From Sinonovacula constricta (taxonomy: Eukaryota > Mollusca > Bivalvia > Cardiida > Solecurtidae), in contig CM017570.1 in assembly GCA_007844125.1 (NCBI GenBank), positions 50,872,685 through 50,936,684 on the forward strand: DNA of 64,000 nucleotides, in the 5' to 3' direction. Below are positions 27,057-37,557 of this stretch, piece by piece. The notes under the pieces are model-generated. The model was not told the origin of the DNA. It was given only the letters and a program-made list of their open reading frames with translations, and made no database searches. Positions within the stretch are counted from its first letter, which is position 1; each line of letters starts with the position of its first letter. A program made the translations under genes and the position numbers.

Positions 27057-28168
27057 GGCAGAAATGGCACCGAAAACCGTTTCGGGCTAGGACTTCCGGT
27101 TCCGGTGCTAGAGGCCCCCGAAAGGTCTATAGGAGTGCTATGTATGGGGTTCCGCAGGGTCCTAAATGTTCGCCATTTTGGCCCCTTTTATGGCCCCATG
27201 GAGCTGAAACTTGGCACGAATCTAGGGACCCTAGGGCACAACCTGGCACTGAAAACCTTTTCGGCCTAGGACTTCCGGTTCCGGAGCTAGAGGCCCCCGT
27301 AGGGTCTATAGGAGTGCTATGTATGGGGTTCCGCAGGGGCCTAAATGTGCGCCATTATGGCCCCCTTTTATGGCCCCATGGAGCTGACACTTAACAGGAA
27401 TCTAGGGCCCATCGGGCAGAACTGGCACCGAAAACCGTTTTGGCCTAGGACTTCCAGTTCCGGTGCTAGAGGCCCCCGAAGGGTCTATAGGATTGCTACG
27501 TATCGGGTTCCGCAGGGGCCTAAATGTGCGCCATTTCGGCCCCTTTTATGGCCCAATGAAGCTGAATCTTCGCACCTATCTAGGTCCTATCTGGCAGAAC
27601 CTGGCACTGAAAACCGTTTTGGCCTAGGCCTTCCGGTTCCGGTGCTAGAGGCCCCCGAATGGACTATAGGAGTGCTATATATGGGGTTCCGCAGGGGCAT
27701 AAATGTGCGCCATTTCGGCCCCTTTTATGGCCCCATGGAGCTGAAACTAGGCACGAATCTAGGTCCTATTAGGCAGAACTGGCACCGAAAACCGTTTTGG
27801 CCTAGGCCTTCCGCTTCCGGTGCTAGAGGCCCACGAAGGGTCTACAGGAGTGCTATGTATGGGGTTCGCAGGGGCATAAATGTGCGCCATTTTGGCCCCT
27901 TTTATGGCCCCATGGAACTGAAACTTGGCACGAATCTATGTCCCATCGGGAAGATCCTGGTACGGAAAACCGTTTCGGCCTAGGACTTCCGGTTCCGGTG
28001 CTAGAGGCCCCCGAATGGTCTATAGGAGAGCTTTGTATGGGGTTACGCAGGGGCTTAAATGTGCGCCATTTCGGCCCCTTTTTATGGCCCCATGGAGCTG
28101 AACCTTGGCACGAATCTAGGGCCCATCGGTTAGAACTCGGCGCAGAAAACCGTTTCAGCCTAGGACTT
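27057..28168. repeat. 180-bp GC-rich satellite-like array, about 6.2 copies
   Basis: The unit of about 180 bp contains GGCCTAGGACTTCCGGTTCC, CTAGAGGCCCCCGAA, GTATGGGGTTCCGCAGG and CCATTTTGGCCCCTTTTATG. It is much richer in GC than its surroundings. Because 180 is a multiple of 3, a 212-residue plus frame runs through it. It abuts the truncated carboxypeptidase exon of copy B at a CCG shared by both sides. Confidence 0.95.
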
Positions 28169-28170
28169 CC

Positions 28171-28266
28171 GCTAATCCAGGCTTCCTGCTTCCAGAATCG
28201 GAAATTCCCATGGCATCTGAAGAACTTCTAGCCTCCCTGAGACAGTTCGCGCCTCTAAACCTATAA
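28171..28266 (+). pseudogene. truncated copy of carboxypeptidase exon 11
   Basis: Matches codons for the last 31 residues and the TAA of the carboxypeptidase (ANPGFLLPES..., ending NL-stop) with few changes, including one Ala to Pro near the end. It has no acceptor and no upstream exons: the break falls inside the exon, after the catalytic Glu segment. It is non-functional unless used as an alternative 3' end. Confidence 0.9.
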
Positions 28267-29094
28267 GCAATAGGTTTGAATCAAAATTACACCCACTAGA
28301 CTGTTTGCTTTAAATATGTAACCCCAGTTATTCGAACAACGTATAAACCTTTAGAAAAACATAAGGACTGTAGATTAGTGGTGAGACCAACAGAGGCCAA
28401 CTTTGCTAACAGATTCTTGATTCTGGAAACTCGCTGATTCACAAGACAGTTGATGGCTCTAGACCTATAACCGATTGGATTAACAAATTCACCTTTACAA
28501 ACACCCACGAGTTGAATCAGCAAACGAACAGATTCATAGCAAAGTCTACCCCTGAGGAACTCCACGATCCTCAAGCGGCTTATCTTTAACCTACATGTAT
28601 TATATTTAAGCAATTACAAGTCTGTTATATTTCAATCTTTTCCATTAAGACCAACATTATGTGTACGTGCTTCGAATATATATGCTACATATTGTTGGAT
28701 CCTTCTTTACCTATCTACTACAATTAATTGCAAGATTGGAACAAACTCACGCAACTGCTATAAACCAATATAATACAGACGTTCATCAAAGTATTTGATG
28801 AAGATGCATGATGTTTATGTATTTAAATGTTTATATGTTTAGAATACTTTGAAACGCAATATAAATAAAACGTGATAAATGATTACGACGTGTATGGAGA
28901 ATATGTAATTATGAAATGGAAACACAATAAGCACATGTGTTGATCAGTCTGAATCACTGCACAAGTGTGATGTTCTTATTCTACAACTATCATTTATTCA
29001 AACAACCGCCACGGCGTTACGTTAGTTGTAGGGCTTAAATTTAGATCTGGAAGAGAAAATTTCTTGAGACATTGAATATAAACACGAACAAAAC

Positions 29095-29402
29095 GACATG
29101 CGATATTCCTACGCACATTCTTAACAACATGCGACATTCCTACGCACATTCTTAACGACAAGCGATATTCCTACGCAGATTCTTAACGACATGAGACATT
29201 TCTACACATTTTCCTAACGGCACGCGACATTCCTACGCAGATTGCTAACGACATGCGACATTCCTGTACATTTTCTTAACGACATGCGACATTCCTACGC
29301 ACGTTCTTAACGACATGCGACATTCCTACGCACGTTCTTAACGACATGAGACATTCCTACGCACATTCTTAACGACATGCGACATTCCTACGCACATTCT
29401 TT
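29095..29402. repeat. 31-bp minisatellite in duplication copy B
   Basis: Counterpart of the array at 24955-25255, with the same unit and the same variant order and small substitutions. Confidence 0.93.
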
Positions 29403-30127
29403 GCTTCTCCTGCTTTAGGTGTTTCACTTTATTTGTTCGGTTGAACGAGATACCGTTGCGCTTCCAAAAATACAGTTGTGTTAAATGAAATGAAAACACA
29501 TGAAGTGACGAAATAATTTCCCATTAGCTGGAAAGTATTTTTTCAAACTGTATTCTTTGTATCTAACTAAATTTGTTTTTTTGTTGTATTTGTTTTATGT
29601 GTGGTAATAAACAGGTTTCAATTGGAAATGAGTGCGCTTTGTTTTGTTTTGTTTTTTCTATATTATAGAAAAAATAAGGACCTATAAGATATTTAGACAA
29701 AGTTTAAAGACTTAAGCCAATTGAAATGACAGAAGGGACAAACCTGGTTGACGTATTTCTCCTTACTCAATTGATCTGCTTTTCAGCATATTGCATTTAC
29801 CTCTATTCTTGATAAGGTAACTTGCTCTATAAGCATATACTGTGGGATTAGTCGTATATGGTCACTCCCGTTTGGTCTACTCCCGTTTCGACTACTTCCA
29901 TGCAGTCTCATTCTCAAAGTCCCCATGTCATCTTCAGTAAAAGAATTATTCGATTTACTCTCATTTAGTCTGCTACCATTTGGTCTAGTATCATTGGGTT
30001 ACTATGTTACATCATTTCGGTAAAAATCTTATCATAGAAGTACGCGGAACTACTTTTTAGTCGCACAAGAGACAAGGATAACCTTAAATTGTTAAAATAA
30101 CATCTGTCAATGTGAAATGATCGGTAA

Positions 30128-30712
30128 TGAAGTTGACGGCGTATGTACTCCCTCTTGAGTTGAGCCTTCAGCTGACGGCAGATATGTACTGTCCGTAACG
30201 CTGTCTTGCTTTTGGCCTTCAGCTGACGGCAGATATGTACTGTCCGTAACACTCTCTTGCTTTTGGCCTTCAGCTGACGGCAGATATGTACCGTCCGTTA
30301 TGCCATCTTGCTTTTGGCCTTCAGCTGATGACATATATGTACTGTCCGTTATGCCCTCTTGCTTTGAGCCTTTAGCTAAAGGCATATATGTACCGTCCGT
30401 TATGCCCTCTTGAGTTGAGCCTTTAGCTGATGGCATATATGTACTTCCCTTACGCCCCCTTGCTTTGAGCCTTTAGCTAACGGCATATATGTACCGTCCG
30501 TTATGCCCTCTTGAGTTGAGCCTTCAGCTGATGGCATATATGTACTGTCCGTTATGCCCTCTTGAGTTGAGCCTTCAGCTGACGGAATATATGTACCGTC
30601 CGTTATGCCCTCTTCAGTTGAGCCTTCAGCTGACGGCATATATGTACTGTCCGCTACGCCCTCTTGAGTTGAGCCTTTAGCTGACATCGTATATGTACCG
30701 TACGTTATTCCT
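30128..30712. repeat. 51-bp minisatellite, second array
   Basis: About 11 units of the same 51-bp family as 25912-27055, lying in the same position relative to copy B as the first array does to copy A. The duplication therefore probably included the start of the array. Confidence 0.95.
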
Positions 30713-31004
30713 TATCACGTTAAGAACAAAAACAAAATCAAAGACAAAGGCCAAAAGAAATTGTTACGTGCATTCATACAACTTTGTTAGTACCTGTAAT
30801 GGAACTATGATAATATTGAAATGTGACACAGCTGATATTTTATTATTGGTTAAATATAAAAAAAATATAAAGGAATAGAGAATCTTATTTTTTTGCCATG
30901 AAATAAAACTCCATACAATATTTACACATGTAGTTCCAGTAAGCATTGCAGTTATCTTTTAATGCTTCAATTAGAGGTGTCTGCTACTGCATGTCGAATA
31001 TCCA
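30713..31004. other. spacer between arrays
   Basis: AT-rich, with AAAACAAAATCAAAGACAAA-like steps; no gene signal. Confidence 0.5.
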
Positions 31005-33952
31005 GTATGTTAATCTATCCAGTCAACAAAATACATCGTGTTTATCTATCCAGTCAACCCAGTACATCATGTTTACCTATAAAGCCAACCCAGTATAATC
31101 ATGTTTATCTCTCCAGTCAACTCAGAACATTATGTTTATCTATCAAGCCAACCCAGGACATCATGTTTATCTATCCAGCCAAAGCAGTACATTATGTTTA
31201 TCTATCCAGTCAACCCAGTATCACCATGTTTATATATCCAGTCATCCCAGTACATTATGGTTATCAACAAGTCAACCCAGTACATCATGTTTATCTAAAG
31301 TCATACCAATACCTTCATGTTTAACTATCCAGCAAACCCAGTACCTTCATGTTTATCTATCCAGTCAACCCAGTGCATCATGTTTATTTATCCTGTCAAC
31401 CCAGTACCTTCATGTTTATCTATCCAGCAAACCCAGTATCTTCATGTTAATCTATCTAGCAAACCCTGTATTTTCATGTTTAACTATCTAGCAAACCCAG
31501 TATCTTCATGTTTATCTATCCAGCCAACCCATACATCCGGTTTATTTATCCAGTCAACTTAGTATGATGTTCATCTGTCCAGCCAACCCAGTATCACCAT
31601 GTTTATCTATCTAGCCAACCCAGTATCACCATGATTATATATCCAGCCAACCCAGTATCACCATATTTATATACCCAGCCAACCCAGTATCACCATGTTT
31701 ATATATCCAGCCAACCCATTATCACCATGTTTATCTATCCAGCAAACCTAGTATCACCATGTTTATCTATTAAGCCAACCCAGTATCACCATGTTTATAT
31801 ATCCAGCCAACCCAGTATCATCATGTTTATCTATTAAGCCAACCCAGTAACACCATGTTTATCTATCCAGCCAACCCAGTGTCATTATGTTTATCTATGC
31901 AGCCAACCCAGTATCACCATGCTTATCTATCCAACCAACCCAGTATCACCATGTTTATCTATCCAGCTAACCCAGTATCACCATGTTTATCTGTTAAGCC
32001 AACCCAGTATCACCATGTTTATATGTCCAGCCAACCCAGTATCATCATGTTTATCTATTAAGCCAACCCAGTATCACAATGTTTATATATCCAGTCAACT
32101 AAGTATCATGTTTATCTATCCAGTCAACCCAGTGCATCATGTTTATTTATCCTGTCAACCCAGTACCTTCATGTTTAACTATCCAGCAAACCCAGTATCT
32201 TCATGTTAATCTATCTAGCAAACCCTGTATTTTCATGTTTAACTATCTAGCAAACCCAGTATCTTCATGTTTATCTATCCAGCCAACCCATACATCCGGT
32301 TTATTTATCCAGTCAACTTAGTATGATGTTCATCTGTCCAGCCAACCCAGTATCACCATGTTTATCTATACAGCCAACCCAGTATCACCATGTTTATCTA
32401 TCCAACCAACCCAGTATCACCATGTTTATCTATCCAGCCAACCCAGTATCACCATGTTTATCTATCCAGCCAACCCAGTATCATCATGCTTATCTATCCA
32501 GCCAACCAAGTATCACCATGTTTATTTATCCAGCCAACCCAGTATCACCATGTTTATCTATCCAGCCAAACCAGTATCACCATGTTTATATATCCAGCCA
32601 ACCCAGTATCACCATGTTTATATATCCAGCCAACCCAGTATCACCATGTTTATATATCCAGCCAACCCAGTATCATCATGTTTATCTATTAAGCCAACCC
32701 AGTATCACAATGTTTATATATCCAGTCAACTAAGTATCATGTTTATATATCCAGTCAACTTAGTATCATGTTTATATATCCAGTCAACTTAGTATCACCA
32801 TGTTTATCTATCCAGCAATCCCAGTATCACCATGTTTATATATCCAGCCAACCCAGTATCACCATGTTTATCTATCCAGCAAACCCAGTATCACCATGTG
32901 TATCTATCCAGCCAACCCAGTATCACCATGTGTATCTATCCAGCCAACCCAGTATCATCATGTTTATCTAACCAGCCAACCCAGTATCACCATGTTTATC
33001 TATCCAGGCAGCCCAGTATGACCATGTTTATCTATCCAGCCAACCCAGTATCACCATGTTTATCTATCCAGACAACCCATTATCACCATGTTTATCTATT
33101 TAGCCAACCCACTATCATCATGTTTATCTATCCAGCCAACCCAGTATCATCATGTTTAGCTATCTAGCCAACCCAGCATCACCATGTTTATCTATCAAGC
33201 CAACCCAGCATCACCATGTTTATCTATCCAGCCAACCCAGTATCACCATGTTTATCTATCCAGCCAACCCAGTATCACCATGTTTATCTATCCAGCCAAC
33301 CCAGTATCACCATGTTTATCTATCCAGCCAACCCAGTAATATCCAGCACCCAGTATCACCATGTTATCTATCCAGCCAACCCAGTATCATCATGTTTATC
33401 TATCCAGCCAACCCAGTATCATCATGTTTAGCTATCTAGCCAACCCAGCATCACCATGTTTATCTATCCAGCCAACCCAGTATCACCATGTTTATCTATC
33501 CAGCCAACCCAGTATCATCATGTTTATCTATCCAGCCAACCCAGTATCATCATGTTTAGCTATCTATCCAACCCAGCATCACCATGTTTATCTATCCAGC
33601 CAACCCAGTATCACCATGTTTATCTATCCAGCCAACCCAGTATCACCATGTTTATCTATCCAGCCAACCCAGTATCACCATGTTTATCTATCCAGCCAAC
33701 CCAGTATCACCATGTTTATCTATCCAGCCAACCCAGTATCACCATGTTTATTTATCCAGCCAACCCAGTATCAACATGTTTATCTATCCAGCTAACCCAA
33801 TAGCATCATGTTTATCTATCCAGCCAACCCAGTATCATCATGTTTATCTATCCAGCCAACCCAGTATCTTCATGTTTATCTATCCAGCCAACACAATATC
33901 ATCATGTTTATCTATCCAGCCAAGCCAGTATCACCATGTTTATCTATCCAGA
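31005..33952. repeat. 32-bp minisatellite, about 92 copies
   Basis: The unit is GTTTATCTATCCAGCCAACC followed by CAGTATCACCAT. Units at the left are the most diverged, and those from about 32.4 kb on are nearly uniform. A block at 31340-31590 recurs near 32100-32350 (offset about 760 bp). The many overlapping plus frames with a 32-residue period (MFIYPANPVSPCLSIQPTQY) arise because 96 bp is three units. Confidence 0.97.
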
Positions 33953-35474
33953 TGGCCGCACAAACCTGCAACGTCTTTCGTTTACACTTTATAACCATTC
34001 ATTGGTTGAATTTTTGTTCGGTTTTGGACACGGAGCCAATCAAATTATTCATGTATTTATTTATATGAACGAAGGTGTGTTTTTTCTTGTCTGGCCAAGT
34101 ATATACAGCATATGTATGTGTTGACAAGGAAATACATACTGTGGGTTCCGACAATGACTTTCATAGAAAAAGATAAACTTTAATTCTGCACTCATCGTCG
34201 TATTAATCAGCTTTATCCAACTTATATTTTCTCAAAAAGATTAATTTACTTTTCACATGATTTATATCATATACATCATCCAGCGCACTTATAATGAAGG
34301 AATACTGACTCTACTAGAAATCAATTCACATTTTTTCAGAGAGATAAATCAGCGTTACGCTACTTGCTACGTCAATCATTTCGTTTATCAGACCAGCTGT
34401 TTATTTAAACAACTCACATTGTTTTTCAGAAGAAACATCAACTTTGCAGTACTTGTACTTTCGTTGGGAGAAATGTTTGTTTAAGCTAAGCCGTCTAGCC
34501 TGTACATTCACCTGACCAGGTCAGGTCAATTGACCACATGTAAACATGTAAGCGTAACTTCACACTACTTACATTAGTGTACGCATCATGTTCAACATCA
34601 GTTCTTAAATGCATTAAAATGACCTTCCTTAAAGACCACCAAATAAAGCACGAAGACATTGAGATCATAACTGTGAGGGACATAAACCATTTAATGTGTG
34701 TACTGTACACACGGACGTCATGGGACTAAGATCGTAAAACAATTAGTCACACTTGATGCACTTTGGATTACAGCTCTGCTATTGTTTATCATAAGTCTCT
34801 AATTCCACTGCAGATTGAGGCTGTGTTCAACCCCAACCGTTTTGTCCTTGTCTGTGTTGCCAGATACGATCGTGTTGTTGACACATTACAATGTTAAATG
34901 CCTTCAAACAGTGATTCTGTCACATAAAGGTTAGTTTAACTTGACACTAACTGCCTCGTCAAAAAGGTTTTCCTCGTCATCTGCCTGCAGCTGTAGCTGT
35001 CCGGAAAACGGTGGTGTCTGTAATCGACAGCTGCTTGCGTATCCAGATAAATTGGTATTGCTAAAGATCGCCATTGAGCTCCTTTCTTCAATCGGAGCAT
35101 GGCCTTTAGAAGATGTCATTAAGGAGTGTATTGCCGAAGAAATCTGACTGGTTGATCGTGTGCTTGTTAAATCTCTGTGTACACACACGGTTTGGGTCTT
35201 GCATTGAGCGACAGCAGTTTATATCCCGTCTGCTCCGTTTGTTTGATTTGACTGCAGAAGGGCTAGACAAGAATTTGCGGAAGAAGGAATGATATTTCGA
35301 GCCAAGGAATACTCTGTGTGGATTTGTTTGATCTCTTTCGCATTAACATTTGCCGATTGATCTTGCTTTCTCTTTGTAAAATGATTGTGATTGTGAGTTC
35401 TATGTTTAAAACCATTTCGAAAGCCAGAGAAGGATTCTTATCCCATCAGATTGCCCTTTGTTTCCTCGTTAATT
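33953..35474. other. intergenic or 3' region, nothing firm
   Basis: No repeat array and no exon with homology. An 85-residue minus frame (34931-35188) and a 68-residue plus frame with a CPENGGVC motif (34941-35147) overlap; neither has splice or family support. The 3' UTR of the minus-strand receptor gene may lie here. Confidence 0.4.
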
Positions 35475-35993
35475 CTACAGCCCTAGTAGAGTCACATGTA
35501 TCATCATTATAACAGAGTTCCATAGATAGAGCATTACCAAATCGTAGCCGGTTGTTGAGAAATGCTCTGTCGTAAAGATTCTCCTCTTTATATCATAGGT
35601 TCTGGCCGTATCCCGTTGTCTTAACCGGGAGTAATGTAGTATTAAAAGTTGACATGAACGTATTCTTCGAAAATACCAGTTTCGATTGCCTGCTCTCTGG
35701 TTTGAAAATGAAACTTCAGAATACAACATGGTGTTTAAGTTCAGCATGGGTTCTTGACTTATGTATGTTTTATTCACAACGGTAAACGCCGCATTTAAGT
35801 GTGATGAAGGGATCAGATGTTTTCCAATAGAGAGTTGATGGTAGATGGATATGTCTGAACTTGTTTCAGGTGTGAAAGATAATTGGTTGTGGTTGTCCAA
35901 ATTATGAACTCTGGGGGCTAGTGGTATTGGTGATGTCGCAATCGGGAACATTGCTTTGTTCACGTCCGTTTGAGAAGTTATTATTAGACTGAC
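35475..35993 (-). CDS. candidate terminal exon (cytoplasmic tail) of receptor gene
   Basis: A 172-codon open stretch in an AT-rich region, entered through TTACTTACAG|GTCAG at 35993 and ending in a stop at 35475. It is polar, rich in Ser/Thr/Asn (for example DNHNQLSFTPETSSD), without cysteines in its first two thirds, as expected of a tail behind the helix at 37.6 kb. The acceptor requires phase 0, whereas the helix exon ends in phase 2 at its best donor, so another small exon or another donor is needed. It could be chance. Confidence 0.35.
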   Translation of the reverse strand, partial: VSLIITSQTDVNKAMFPIATSPIPLAPRVHNLDNHNQLSFTPETSSDISIYHQLSIGKHLIPSSHLNAAFTVVNKTYISQEPMLNLNTMLYSEVSFSNQRAGNRNWYFRRIRSCQLLILHYSRLRQRDTARTYDIKRRIFTTEHFSTTGYDLVMLYLWNSVIMMIHVTLLGL

Positions 35994-36639
35994 CTGTAAG
36001 TAATAAAATGTTTTCATTACTTTTCTGTTATTACTGACAAAGTAAATATATCATATGTTAATAGGAATCAAATGTCTCCAACATTTCACATCTGATGTAA
36101 TATGTTCAGCTTGAAAACAATGACTTGATAAGTTGTCAAATATAAAAGGTACACAAGAACAAATCTTGAATTCGGAAATATGACAAATTACTTTCAGCAT
36201 ACATTAAAATTTTAGACAATACGTTTTAGGGAAAGGTATACACATGCCAGTCGACTGTAAAAGTGACACAAATACATTGAGACATTGCACAAACGTTGGT
36301 GTGTTCCTTTCAGTCTGCTGTATCTGTAACTGCAAGTCGAATTGTTAACGTCGGTACACTCTGTTTCTTTTATTAAACAATACCTCGCCAAACAGTTACG
36401 AGTTCGTATCAATGCCTGTTACCGTTTTATAATTGCAAGCTAGTCTTTGTTATTTGTTTGTCACTCTGTTAAGTGTATATTAAAATGGTAAACTTTTAAT
36501 AATTCCAGGGTGGGAGGCGTTACTTTAGTCGTTAAAAAGACGATTTTGAACACTAAATTTATTGTAAGACTGTACTTATCGCGAAAGAAAATCTCTAAAT
36601 GTTCAGTCTTTCCAACTCTATAAAAAGCGCAATAATGGT

Positions 36640-36905
36640 CTCTGCTAAAAATAGATAGCGACGTTAGAGTGGAATAACCGGATGGCTATATCAAAGTGGT
36701 CACGTGTTTTTTTAAGTTTAGTAATAGCTATCTCTGCAGGGTAGATAGGAATCACCTGTTTGCAATGACGAGTTTGGATTTATCCTTGAACTTTCACAGA
36801 GATCTTTGGCATCAATGAACAGCATTTTGCAAGACCTTTTCAGGTATCAGTGACTTATTTGGATATTGGAGAAAAAATTGACCAAACTGTCGGATACCAC
36901 CTTTA
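36640..36905 (-). mobile_element. MITE copy (fragment)
   Basis: Ends CCAAACTGTCGGATACCACC followed by TTTAA, the terminus of the element at 9777-10250. The interior shares AACAGCATTTTG and the GATAGGAA block with the inverted arms at 3.9-5.55 kb. The left limit is uncertain. Confidence 0.6.
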
Positions 36906-37171
36906 ATATATAAAAAGTCGATGCTTCACTATGTTTTACCAACTGCTACATACATCAAAACTAGCCGACTGAGGTCTTTGTGCTCCCGCATTGTAAATAG
37001 TTTTGCTATATATTACAATTTATAGAATATAAATAAGATAATGCATTTACCTATATTTAAAAAGTTCACATGTTGGTCTACGCCACATGTGTTTACACAA
37101 TTTGCTTTACCGTATGTAAGTTTCTAAAGAAACTGATTTTAACCACGTGGCCAAGAAGTACCTGGGACATG

Positions 37172-37405
37172 TTTAAAACAGGACCCAGCCTTACAATAAG
37201 TACGGCGCTCAAGGAATAGCACGGCCCTACTCCTGAACTTCTTTATTTCGCGAGATATCTTCGAAATTCTTGTGACATATTACATGATACACTTATGGCT
37301 ATGTAAGAAACATTTTATATTGAAAATATTATAATTAGAAGTTTATACAATTCTGCCTCAAAGTTGGGGTTTTTTTTTGGTCAAAATAACGTCAGCAATG
37401 GAAAA
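37172..37405 (+). repeat. dispersed repeat, copy 2 of 2
   Basis: Counterpart of 8030-8268 (ACAATAAGTACGGCGCTCAA, TATTACATGATACACTTATG). It lies in the region where the receptor gene's last introns should be. Confidence 0.75.
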
Positions 37406-37557
37406 GACGGCCCTACCGACTTTTTTTAATTTCTCAAGATATGTTGTATGTTGGATCTCTGTTGTTTAAAAATATTGCTTAAAGGATAATCTTTATTCAG
37501 TTGTATATATATAATTACGTTTGGCGTAACTTTTATGAACAATTTAACTCCCCTTAC

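Larger units (their letters stand above)
28169..30127. repeat. segmental duplication, copy B
   Basis: Second copy of 24025-25869, starting abruptly inside the duplicated exon 11 right after the 180-bp array. It carries about 125 bp more than copy A at about 29855-29990, a CTCCCGTTTGGTCTACTCCC-type stretch. Confidence 0.93.

Noticed and set aside
26112..27070. Minus frames reading PSAEGSTQEGVTDSTYM (Ser/Gly/Glu-rich repeat protein)
   Set aside because: Frame and unit length coincide (51 bp), both strands are open, frames break between units, and there are no splice or start signals.
27345..27983. 212-residue frame in the 180-bp array
   Set aside because: The unit is a multiple of 3 and the frame has no exon borders or family match; treated as satellite.
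32323..33994. Many overlapping 100-144 residue frames (FIYPANPVSPCLSIQ)
   Set aside because: All are frames of the 32-bp minisatellite; three units make 96 bp and open every plus frame.
34941..35147. EGF-like CSCPENGGVC motif on the plus strand
   Set aside because: One isolated motif without matching cysteines, splice sites or neighbours.
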